Assembly (NCBI GenBank): GCA_964563105.1
Contig: CAZLXM010000095.1
Coordinates: forward strand, 1-15,264
Source: CAYVTV01 sp964563105
Lineage (GTDB): Bacteria > Bacteroidota > Bacteroidia > Bacteroidales > GCA-2748055
Length of the DNA: 15,264 nucleotides
Direction: 5' to 3'
The position numbers and the translations under genes were made by a program. The notes under the pieces are model-generated. The model saw nothing but the letters and a program-made list of their open reading frames with translations, made no database searches and had not been told where the DNA came from. Shown here piece by piece: positions 6,914 to 14,232 of the stretch. Position 1 is the stretch's first letter. Each line of letters starts with the position of its first letter.

Positions 6914-8001
6914 ACCATATTTTCCTCGCTGTATTCTTTGGCTTCAATTTCTCCTTTTAAAACAAGTAGTCCGTTCATTGCAAGTGCATGCATTTCATCC
7001 TCGCCCGGATAAATGATAACCGGGGCAATGAAGGAAACCATTTTTTTTATGTATTCAACTACCATTGTATTATTAGCAATACCACCTGTAAGGATTATTG
7101 CATCCACTTCACCATGCAGGACTGCCGCCATTGCGCCAATTTCTTTTGCAACCTGATATGACAGTGCATCCTGAATGAGCCGGGCCTGTTCATCTCCTTC
7201 AAGTGCCATCAATTCAATCTGATAAGCGCTGTTTGTTCCGAAAAAGGCCATTAGTCCGCCTTCACCATTGATCATTTTCAGAACAGCTTCTTTAGTCATA
7301 CCTTCCCTAAAACAAGTTTTAATGAGCTGACCTGCCGGAACTGTTCCTGATCTTTCGGGAGAAAAAGGGCCTTCACCATCAAGTGCATTATTAACATCGA
7401 TAACCCTGCCATTTCGATGGGCCCCGACGGAAATGCCCCCGCCCATATGTGCTACAATAAGATTAAGATCGCTATATTTTTTATTTAAAAGTCGGGCATA
7501 TGCACGGGATATGGCTTTTTGATTAAGTGCATGAAATATTGACAATCTTTTAAATTCAGGATGGCCTGCAATCCTGGCTACATCTTCCAGTTCATCCACA
7601 ACTACCGGATCAGCAATATAGGCTTTTGCATTTGGTAAACTCTTTGCAATATCATCAGCTATAAGTCCGCCAAGGTTGCTCGCATGTTCACCAAGCTTAT
7701 CAGATTTCAAGTCATTTTTCATTCTTTCATTGATAAGGTATATGCCTGATTTTATTGGCTTTAACAAGCCACCTCGACCTACAACAGCTTCAATTCTGTG
7801 TAATTCAATTTGAGCATAAGAAAGTTCCTTTAAGATAATTTCTTTTCGATATTCATACTGGTTGCATATTTTAGGATATTTTCGCAATTCTTCAACCGGA
7901 TGCCAGATGGTTTTCAGGAATTCAATTTTAGTATTGCTGTAAACAGCTATTTTTGTGGAAGTGCTACCCGGATTAATAGCCAATATCTGTCTGAGTCCCA
8001 T
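6910..8001 (-). CDS. buk: Butyrate kinase (last gene of the acetate/butyrate operon)
   Basis: This 363-residue cytosolic enzyme, about the usual family length, converts butyryl-phosphate (or branched short-chain acyl phosphates) and ADP to the free acid and ATP. ASKHA-fold motifs are in order: phosphate-1 loop ILAINPGSTSTKIAVY (6-21), VGRGGLLKP (74-82), DPVVVDE (131-137), phosphate-2 HMGGGISVGAH (185-195), and adenosine motif LTGGIANN (304-311) with PGEDEMHAL (332-340). The VGRGG and DPVVVDE segments separate butyrate kinase from acetate kinase. It follows ptb by 16 bp, the standard ptb-buk pair. Its TAA at 6910-6912 overlaps the TAA of the SDR gene coming the other way, so there is no room for an intergenic terminator. 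Isobutyrate or isovalerate kinase activity is an equally good reading of the substrate. Confidence 0.95.
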   Translation of the reverse strand: MGLRQILAINPGSTSTKIAVYSNTKIEFLKTIWHPVEELRKYPKICNQYEYRKEIILKELSYAQIELHRIEAVVGRGGLLKPIKSGIYLINERMKNDLKSDKLGEHASNLGGLIADDIAKSLPNAKAYIADPVVVDELEDVARIAGHPEFKRLSIFHALNQKAISRAYARLLNKKYSDLNLIVAHMGGGISVGAHRNGRVIDVNNALDGEGPFSPERSGTVPAGQLIKTCFREGMTKEAVLKMINGEGGLMAFFGTNSAYQIELMALEGDEQARLIQDALSYQVAKEIGAMAAVLHGEVDAIILTGGIANNTMVVEYIKKMVSFIAPVIIYPGEDEMHALAMNGLLVLKGEIEAKEYSEENMV

Positions 8002-8017
8002 AATAATTTGCTTATTG

Positions 8018-8914
8018 TTAAACGATTGCCGCTAATGCAATAGAATGTAATTTAGATATTTCGTTGTCTGCCCTGGATGTCAGGACAAGAGGGATTTCTG
8101 CTCCGGTTATTATTGAAGCAGATTTAGCATCTGAGAGAAATACCAGTGATTTATAGAGAATATTACCTGCATTAAGGTCAGGTACGAGCAAGATATCTGC
8201 ATCACCTGCAACTGTTGAAAGAATATTTTTTTGCTTTGCAGCTTCAATTGACACTGCATTATCAAGTGCAAAAGGACCGTCTACGATACAATCACTAATT
8301 TCACCCTGTTGATTCAATTCCTTTAACTTTTTTGCATCAACAGTAGATTGTATTTTTTCATTAACTATTTCAACAGGGGCCAGAACAGCTACCTTTGGAC
8401 AGGGATGCCCCAGCTTTTTAAATACTTCAACAGCATTTTTTATTATTAATGCCTTTTCTTCTGTTTTCGGAGCAATATTCATACCTGCATCAGTAATACA
8501 GAATAATTTATGATAAAATGATGAACTGAATAAAGCAAAATGACTTAATAATTCATTTCTTTTCAATCCATAATCCTTATTCAAAATTGCCCTTAAAAGC
8601 GGTGCTGTTGAAACCATTCCTTTCATAAGAATGTCTGCCCTGCCATTTTTAATGATTTCAACAGATTTGTCAATTGCTGCCAAAGGATCTTTCTCATCTA
8701 TAATTTCCCATTCCAGGGAATTAAAGCCTTTTTCCAGCGCTATTTTATTGATTTTATCCTCATCACCAATCAATAACGGTTCAACTATCTTTTGTGTATA
8801 AGCAGACTGAATGGCACTTAAAACAAATTCATCATCTGCTGCAGCAACCACAATTCTTTTTTTCCTTCCGGAACGGGCTGTATTGATGATTTGTTCCAGG
8901 GAACTGATTTTCAT
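8018..8914 (-). CDS. ptb: Phosphate butyryltransferase
   Basis: This 298-residue enzyme exchanges CoA for phosphate on butyryl-CoA or related short and branched acyl-CoAs, giving the acyl-phosphate used by butyrate kinase. It belongs to the PTA/PTB family. Visible motifs are ADILMKGMVST (93-103), TDAGMNIAP (141-149), DGPFALDNAVS (212-222), and the nucleotide-site stretch GDADILLVPDLNAGNILYK (237-255) with the terminal IPLVLTSRAD (274-283). The length and the DGPFALDNA segment mark it as Ptb, not Pta; the window also has a separate longer Pta. It sits 20 bp after ackA and 16 bp before buk, so it is almost certainly part of one transcript. Confidence 0.95.
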   Translation of the reverse strand: MKISSLEQIINTARSGRKKRIVVAAADDEFVLSAIQSAYTQKIVEPLLIGDEDKINKIALEKGFNSLEWEIIDEKDPLAAIDKSVEIIKNGRADILMKGMVSTAPLLRAILNKDYGLKRNELLSHFALFSSSFYHKLFCITDAGMNIAPKTEEKALIIKNAVEVFKKLGHPCPKVAVLAPVEIVNEKIQSTVDAKKLKELNQQGEISDCIVDGPFALDNAVSIEAAKQKNILSTVAGDADILLVPDLNAGNILYKSLVFLSDAKSASIITGAEIPLVLTSRADNEISKLHSIALAAIV

Positions 8915-8934
8915 AGGTATAAGAATGTGTGTGT

Positions 8935-10140
8935 TTATTGAGAATTCCTGATGATCCTCTCTGTATCTTTAGCAATGACAAGCTCTTCGTTTGTAGGAAC
9001 AACTATGGCAGTTATCTTCGATCCCGGTTTACTGATTATTATTTCCATACCTTTTTTTCCTGCGTTTGCTTCAGGATCAAATTCGAGTCCTAAAAATCCA
9101 AAACCTTTACAAATTTCTTCTCTTGACTCAGGTGAGTTTTCACCAATTCCCCCCGAAAATACTATTGTATCAACTCCTTCCATTGCAGCAGCATATGATC
9201 CGATATATTTCCTTATCCTGTAATGATACATTTCCAGTCCCAGCTTTGCCCTTTCATTTCCTTTATCTGCGGCATCCTCTATTTCTCTCATATCAGATGA
9301 AATTCCCGTAATTCCGAGCATTCCGCTGAATTTGTTTACAAGTGTATTGGCGTTGATAACATCAACCCCTTCTTTTTGCATGAGATACAGTAAAATTCCG
9401 ACATCGAGATCACCGGTACGTGTTCCCATAATTAAACCTTCAACAGGCGTCAGCCCCATGGAAGTATCAACTGATAAACCATACTTTACTGCAGCAATTG
9501 AAGCGCCATTACCAAGATGACAGGTTATGATTTTTAATGATTTAATATCCTTTTTAAGAATTTCAGCAGCTCTTTCAGATATGTATCTATGACTTGAACC
9601 ATGAAATCCATATCTTCTGAGACCGAATTTTTGATATAAAGAGTAAGGGATTGCATACATATAAGCATAATCCGGCATTGACTGATGAAAGGCAGTATCA
9701 AAAGTGGCAACCTGAGGGATTTCAGGAAGAAGAGTTTGCATGGCAAAAATACCTTTCAGATTGGGAGGGTTATGCAGAGGGGCAATATCAATACATTCCT
9801 TAATTTTTTCAACAACTTTTGTGGTAATGAGAACACTTTCCTTAAAAGTCTCACCTCCATGTACTACTCTGTGTCCTACAGCATCAATCTCATCAAAACT
9901 TTTTAAAGAGCCATATTTTTTGCTTCTTAATATCCCGAGGATATATTCTAATCCATTTTGATGATCGAGTATTTCACCTTCCAGCTTAACTTTTTCACCG
10001 TCATCTCTCTCATGCTTGATAAAAGAGCCATAAAGGCCAATTTTCTCCACAATACCTTTAGCAAGTACATGTGAGGTTGTCATATCAAATAATTGATACT
10101 TTATTGATGAGCTCCCGCAATTTAAAACAATAATCTTCAT
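8935..10140 (-). CDS. ackA: Acetate kinase
   Basis: This 401-residue enzyme converts acetyl-phosphate and ADP to acetate and ATP, reversibly. Residues known from the Methanosarcina enzyme are all found at nearly the same numbers: N7 (LNCGSSSIKY), R91 (GHRVVHGGE), H123, D148 (TFDTAFH), H180 (GFHGSSHRY), R241 (GTRTGDLD) and E385 (PTNEEL). The phosphate-2 segment HLGNGAS (208-214) and adenosine segment SGGIGEN (329-335) are intact. It works with the phosphate acetyltransferase two genes upstream. The two are separated by a hydroxyacyl-CoA dehydrogenase gene, where Bacteroidota usually have pta and ackA side by side. It has 38 bp before it and 20 bp after it in the operon. Confidence 0.97.
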   Translation of the reverse strand: MKIIVLNCGSSSIKYQLFDMTTSHVLAKGIVEKIGLYGSFIKHERDDGEKVKLEGEILDHQNGLEYILGILRSKKYGSLKSFDEIDAVGHRVVHGGETFKESVLITTKVVEKIKECIDIAPLHNPPNLKGIFAMQTLLPEIPQVATFDTAFHQSMPDYAYMYAIPYSLYQKFGLRRYGFHGSSHRYISERAAEILKKDIKSLKIITCHLGNGASIAAVKYGLSVDTSMGLTPVEGLIMGTRTGDLDVGILLYLMQKEGVDVINANTLVNKFSGMLGITGISSDMREIEDAADKGNERAKLGLEMYHYRIRKYIGSYAAAMEGVDTIVFSGGIGENSPESREEICKGFGFLGLEFDPEANAGKKGMEIIISKPGSKITAIVVPTNEELVIAKDTERIIRNSQ

Positions 10141-10178
10141 CTGAAAATAATTTAGTTATTTCACTCCAATCTTATTTA

Positions 10179-11141
10179 CTATTTGAATTCCGTGGCCGCA
10201 ATTGCCTGTCCGATAATCTTTCCTTCTTCATATTTATAAAAACCCCTTCCATTTTTCTTTCCAAAATATCCGGCCCTTACCAGTCTTTTAATAATGGGGG
10301 AGGGTTTATATTGATGATTGCCGAATTCGGCATAAAGATTATCCATCCATTTAAGCAGTTTATCAAGCCCTATCCTGTCAGCCATTTCAAAAGGCCCATA
10401 AAGCAATCCATACCCCATCTTCATTGTAAGGTCAATACACTGTACTGATGACACGCCCTCCATTATCAAATCACAGGCTTCATTAATAAGAGGAACAATC
10501 AGCCGTGAACTGATATGACCAGGTGACTCATTAATGGTTATTGGAGTTTTCTCTATCATTTTTGCAAATTTGATCACAAAATCATAAGATGCATCATTTG
10601 TTTCAACTCCGCGAACAACCTCCACAATTTTAACGGTTGAGGCAGGTGTGATAAAATGCAACCCTACAATCCTTTCCGGATGCTTAAGAGCGCTGGCTAT
10701 TTCCGAAATCATAAGTGTGGAATTATTCGAAGTAATTACAGTTTCAGGTGACACATATTCTTCCACCTTGCTTAATACTTCTTTCCACATATCAACATTT
10801 GTTCCGGGTTTTCTGGAATTAATTGTTTCAATAACTAAATCAACATCCTTAATGAGATTATAATCTGTAGTACCTTTTATTCGCGAGAGAATAACCTTTT
10901 TCTCACTTTCAGTAAGACCCCATTTGTTAATGCTTTCATCAAGCTGTTTCTCTATTTCGGCAAATACTTCAGCAATTTTTTCTTCATTTGTTTCAATAAA
11001 GATAACTTCCATTCCATGCTGACTTACAAGCCGGGAAATTTCCTGGCCCATATTGCCGCAACCAATTATGCAGACTTTCTGTATAGTGCCTTTTCTGGGG
11101 GCTTTTTTTCTTAATGCGAAATCCTCTAATGATTCTGCCAT
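10179..11141 (-). CDS. Divergent 3-hydroxyacyl-CoA dehydrogenase family protein (Hbd-like)
   Basis: This 320-residue NAD-dependent enzyme family oxidises or reduces 3-hydroxyacyl-CoA; Hbd (3-hydroxybutyryl-CoA dehydrogenase) works in butyrate metabolism. A Rossmann domain carries GCGNMG (27-32) and the acidic E50 expected for NAD. The C-terminal helical domain has LINEA (218-222), KMGYGLLYGPFEMADRIG and RGFYKYEEG. The catalytic His162 (GLHF) and Glu174 (KIVEVVRG) are present. Two positions differ from standard Hbd: the HFFNP motif is HFITP (T165 for Asn), and the conserved Asn in SPGFxxNR is Ser (S212 in SPGHISSR). There is an N-terminal extension of about 20 residues with no other start codon available. 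The protein lies between pta and ackA with gaps of 12 and 38 bp. Butyrate metabolism is plausible, but another hydroxyacyl substrate is possible. Confidence 0.85.
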   Translation of the reverse strand: MAESLEDFALRKKAPRKGTIQKVCIIGCGNMGQEISRLVSQHGMEVIFIETNEEKIAEVFAEIEKQLDESINKWGLTESEKKVILSRIKGTTDYNLIKDVDLVIETINSRKPGTNVDMWKEVLSKVEEYVSPETVITSNNSTLMISEIASALKHPERIVGLHFITPASTVKIVEVVRGVETNDASYDFVIKFAKMIEKTPITINESPGHISSRLIVPLINEACDLIMEGVSSVQCIDLTMKMGYGLLYGPFEMADRIGLDKLLKWMDNLYAEFGNHQYKPSPIIKRLVRAGYFGKKNGRGFYKYEEGKIIGQAIAATEFK

Positions 11142-11153
11142 AATATTTAAATT

Positions 11154-12170
11154 TTACTTAATGTTATTTTTCATTCCTGCTGCCTGATTTGCTGTAATGG
11201 CAGTAAGGTTAACAATATCACTCACAGAGCATCCTCTGGAAAGATCATTGACAGGTGCTGCCATGCCTTGCAATATCGGGCCTATGGCTTCAGCATGGGC
11301 CATACGCTGAACTAGTTTATATGCAATATTTCCTGATTGCAGATCAGGGAAGATAAGTACATTTGCTTTTCCTGCAATTTCACTTCCCGGAGCCTTACTC
11401 TTTCCAATATTAGCAATTATTGCCGCATCTGCCTGAAGTTCACCATCAATTTTTAATTCAGGATAAATTTCCTTTGCATATCTCGTGGCATTTACCACTT
11501 TATCAACAAAATCATGTTTTGCACTCCCTTTTGTCGAAAAGCTAAGCATTGCCACCAGAGGCTCAATGCCGGCTATATCTTTAGTGGTTTTTGCAGTGGC
11601 AACAGCTATCTCAGCTAGTTCCTTATCTGTAGGGTCAGGATGGACTGCACAATCGGCAAAAACCATTAATCCGTTATTACCAAACTCTTTATCTTTTAAT
11701 ATCATAATAAAAGCACCCGAAACAACACTTATTCCGGGCATAGTTTTAACATATTGGAATGCAGGACGCAATACATCACCGGTTGAATTTGACGCACCTG
11801 CAACTTCCCCGTCAGCATCTCCGGCTTTGATCATCACAGCAGCAAGATATAAGGGGTTAAGTATTAGTTTTGAAGCTTCATCTTTTGATAATCCTTTATT
11901 CTTCCTTAATTCCATCATAAGATCAATATAAGCTTTCTTTTTTTTATGATCCAGGGGATTGATTATTTCGGCCCGATCTATGTTCCTTAATCCATAAGCT
12001 GAAGCATCTGCCATAATCTTATCTTTATCCCCTATTAGTATGATGCGGGCTAAATTTTCTTCAATAATTATATCGGCAGCTTTTAAGGTTCTTTCTTCAT
12101 TGCTTTCAGGAAAAACTATTTTCTGATTCAGAACTTTTGCTGTATTTTTAATTTTTTCTAATAAATCCAT
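11154..12170 (-). CDS. pta: Phosphate acetyltransferase (first gene of the operon)
   Basis: This 338-residue enzyme, the short single-domain form without the N-terminal DRTGG region of the E. coli type, converts acetyl-CoA and phosphate to acetyl-phosphate and CoA. Motifs include IVFPESNEERTL (18-29), GEVAGASNSTGDVLRPA (121-137), DGELQADAA (242-250) and FPDLQSGNIAYK (274-285). The catalytic S311-R312...D318 matches S309-R310...D316 of the Methanosarcina enzyme. It heads a five-gene operon and has 222 bp of AT-rich sequence upstream, where transcription probably starts. The dehydrogenase start follows its stop by 12 bp. Length and motifs make Pta much likelier than a second Ptb. Confidence 0.96.
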   Translation of the reverse strand: MDLLEKIKNTAKVLNQKIVFPESNEERTLKAADIIIEENLARIILIGDKDKIMADASAYGLRNIDRAEIINPLDHKKKKAYIDLMMELRKNKGLSKDEASKLILNPLYLAAVMIKAGDADGEVAGASNSTGDVLRPAFQYVKTMPGISVVSGAFIMILKDKEFGNNGLMVFADCAVHPDPTDKELAEIAVATAKTTKDIAGIEPLVAMLSFSTKGSAKHDFVDKVVNATRYAKEIYPELKIDGELQADAAIIANIGKSKAPGSEIAGKANVLIFPDLQSGNIAYKLVQRMAHAEAIGPILQGMAAPVNDLSRGCSVSDIVNLTAITANQAAGMKNNIK

Positions 12171-12304
12171 TGATTAACAGCTATTTATAAAATATAAAAA
12201 ATTTAATGTATAAAAGTAGTTAAAAAATAAATACTGCCCTAATGTTTAATGCAGGAATTCTGTAATAATAGTTATGGAATAGTTAAACTAATATTTTGAA
12301 ATCA

Positions 12305-12321
12305 ATGTTACAAAATAACAT
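12305..12321. promoter_or_regulatory. Palindrome upstream of pta, candidate operator
   Basis: ATGTTA-caaaa-TAACAT is a perfect 6-bp inverted repeat around 5 bp, about 135-150 bp upstream of the pta start. The minus-strand 8-mer TTATTTTG inside it is one mismatch from the TAnnTTTG box, so it could overlap the promoter. No better -7 box is seen closer to pta. The wider half-site CAATGTTA (12303-12310) recurs as its complement TAACATTG at 4978-4985 and 4992-4999, upstream of the propeller operon. Confidence 0.35.
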
Positions 12322-12352
12322 ACTAAAAAGGACTTTTCTTTAACAAAACAAT

Positions 12353-12374
12353 AGCAGGATCTGTTGATCCTGCT
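12353..12374 (-). terminator. Hairpin terminator downstream of hcp
   Basis: AGCAGGATC (12353-12361) and GATCCTGCT (12366-12374) form a perfect 9-bp stem with a 4-base loop, 18 bp beyond the hcp stop codon. Read on the minus strand it is followed by ATTGTTTTGTT, a broken U-tract. On the plus strand it is followed by four T, so it could also act in that direction, although no plus-strand gene ends nearby. Confidence 0.75.
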
Positions 12375-12392
12375 TTTATCCAATGTACTGTA

Positions 12393-14024
12393 TTAATTTA
12401 GGCCTAATGAATACAGGTCTTCATCAACACTGCTTATTGTTTTGATCCCGAATTGTTCCTGAAGCAGATTAAGCACATTTGGTGTCAAAAATCCCGGAAG
12501 GGTAGGGCCTATGAGAGTATTTTTAACTCCAAGGTACAGCAGTGCCAAATGTACAATAATTGCTTTTTGTTCATACCATGCAATATTGAACACTATGGGA
12601 AGATCATTGATGTCCTGCAGTCCCAATACTTCCTTCAACTTTAAAGCTACCAGTGCCCATGAATAAGAATCATTGCACTGACCTGCATCGAGTACTCGTG
12701 GTATACCCTGAATAGTACCAAGATTAAGTTTGTTATAACGATATTTTGCACAGCCCGAAGTGAGGATAACAGTATCCTCCGGAAGATTTAAAGCAAAGTC
12801 CTTATAGTATTCACGGCTTTTATGCCGTCCATCGCATCCTGACATTACCACCATTTTTTTAATAGCCCCTGAATTAACAGCTTCCAGAATTTTATCAGCA
12901 AGTTGTAGCACCTGATTATGAGCAAAACCAATGGTTAATTCTCCATTTTCAATTTCTGTTGGCGGAGGACAGCTTTTTGCCAGTTCAATAACTTCAGAAA
13001 AATCTTTTTGGCCATTAGGCAATTTATTGCTTATATGTTTCCAGTCAGGCATACCTGTTACATTTGTTGTAAAAATCCTGTTGTTGTATGTAGTTGATTT
13101 ACGCGGCGGAACAAGACAATTGGTGGTAAAAACTACCGGTCCGTTGAATTTTTCAAAATCATCCAATTGCTGATACCATGCACCTCCATAATTTCCGGTG
13201 AGATGTTTAAACTTTTTGAGAGACGGGTATGCATGTGAAGGCAACATTTCTGAATGAGTATAAATATCAATACCTTTTCCTTCAGTTTGAATTAACAGGT
13301 CCTCCAAATCTTTTAAATCATGACCACTGACAAGAATACCAGGGTTTTTGCCAACTCCGGTTTTTACCTGCGATATTACCGGGTCCCCATAGGTGGATGT
13401 ATTGGCTTTATCCAGTAAAGCCATTGCTTTTACACCAAATTCACCGGTTCGCATAAGCCAGTCAGCCATTGATTTTATATCCTGCTCCCGGGTTGTCATG
13501 ACTAGTCCTTCCTGAATGAACTCATAAATATCATCCTGTTCAAATCCAAGATTAAAAGCATGTTCAGTATATGCAGCCATTCCCTTTAATCCATAAACTA
13601 CATATTGTTTCATGGAACGGATATCCTCATCCTGATCATAGCTTAGAATTCCACAATGTAAAGCTTTTTCTTTAAAATCTCCGTCACTTGTACCTGTCCA
13701 GTTAATCCAGTCCTCAGAAAAACTAATTTGTAGTTTTTTCTTTAATTCATCACGATTTTTTATGCATTCTTTTATTGCATTGATTATAGACGAACTGTCA
13801 AAATTTGCGTTGGTGATAGTCATGAAAAGTGCACTGACAATAAACTTGTCTGCTTTGTTAGTGTCAACACCTTCTTTACGGGCTGCAATTGCTACCTGCG
13901 ACAGACCCTTACATAAGTAAATAAGTAAATCCTGCAAATTTGCTACTTCATCAATTTTTCCGCATACACCACGATTGGTACAGGCTACATTCTTTGAAAC
14001 TTCCTGACATTGATTACAATACAT
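12393..14024 (-). CDS. hcp: Hydroxylamine reductase / hybrid-cluster protein
   Basis: This 543-residue cytosolic iron-sulfur protein is implicated in nitric oxide and nitrosative-stress defence, with hydroxylamine reductase activity in vitro. The N-terminal cluster ligands C3, C6, C15 and C21 (C-x2-C-x8-C-x5-C) are the spacing of the strict-anaerobe class that binds [4Fe-4S], as in Desulfovibrio, not the E. coli type. All hybrid-cluster ligands are present: H235, E259, C303, C397 (the persulfide position), C425, C450 and E485. Each lies exactly nine residues before its Desulfovibrio vulgaris counterpart, which indicates a small deletion before residue 235 and a collinear C-terminal half. No hcr reductase gene is adjacent, as expected for this class. 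It is monocistronic, with a promoter-like box upstream and a hairpin downstream. Confidence 0.97.
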   Translation of the reverse strand: MYCNQCQEVSKNVACTNRGVCGKIDEVANLQDLLIYLCKGLSQVAIAARKEGVDTNKADKFIVSALFMTITNANFDSSSIINAIKECIKNRDELKKKLQISFSEDWINWTGTSDGDFKEKALHCGILSYDQDEDIRSMKQYVVYGLKGMAAYTEHAFNLGFEQDDIYEFIQEGLVMTTREQDIKSMADWLMRTGEFGVKAMALLDKANTSTYGDPVISQVKTGVGKNPGILVSGHDLKDLEDLLIQTEGKGIDIYTHSEMLPSHAYPSLKKFKHLTGNYGGAWYQQLDDFEKFNGPVVFTTNCLVPPRKSTTYNNRIFTTNVTGMPDWKHISNKLPNGQKDFSEVIELAKSCPPPTEIENGELTIGFAHNQVLQLADKILEAVNSGAIKKMVVMSGCDGRHKSREYYKDFALNLPEDTVILTSGCAKYRYNKLNLGTIQGIPRVLDAGQCNDSYSWALVALKLKEVLGLQDINDLPIVFNIAWYEQKAIIVHLALLYLGVKNTLIGPTLPGFLTPNVLNLLQEQFGIKTISSVDEDLYSLGLN

Positions 14025-14056
14025 ATTGATTAAGGTTAAGGTTTATAAATTTTTCG

Positions 14057-14064
14057 CAAATATA
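14057..14064 (-). promoter_or_regulatory. Candidate -7 box for hcp
   Basis: On the minus strand this reads TATATTTG followed by C, a full match to the Bacteroidota -7 consensus TAnnTTTG. It lies 33-40 bp upstream of the hcp start, giving an expected leader of about 25 nt. No TTTG -33 element is visible, which would fit an activator-dependent promoter. Confidence 0.55.
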
Positions 14065-14109
14065 GAAAATATAATAATAAAAGTACCCGAATACCATTTC
14101 TCTTATTTT

Positions 14110-14144
14110 ATCAATAATTAGTGATATAATATTGATGGATCAAT
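14110..14144. promoter_or_regulatory. Cluster of ATTGAT/ATCAAT half-sites between hcp and the glycosidase gene
   Basis: Three copies of the same 6-mer lie within 35 bp: ATCAAT (14110-14115), ATTGAT (14131-14136) and ATCAAT (14139-14144). The last two form a perfect palindrome with a 2-bp spacer. The first two form a 7-bp inverted repeat with a 13-bp spacer. TTGAT/ATCAA is the half-site of FNR-type regulators, but FNR sites normally have a 4-bp spacer. The cluster starts 46 bp upstream of the hcp -7 box, a position suited to an activator. Confidence 0.4.
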
Positions 14145-14232
14145 GGTTAATTTTAGTATTTTTACTTTAATTATTTTATTTTTTCCTTTAATATTTTCCA
14201 TTATTAATCTTTTTAACTAAATCCAAATTATT

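Noticed and set aside
11485..11931. Open frame of 148 codons on the strand opposite pta
   Set aside because: It lies wholly inside a well-supported pta gene, has no recognisable domain, and is the kind of antisense frame that arises from biased codon use.
14030..14041. Tandem TTAAGG repeat in the hcp leader
   Set aside because: Two copies of a 6-mer are too few to distinguish from chance and have no recognised function.
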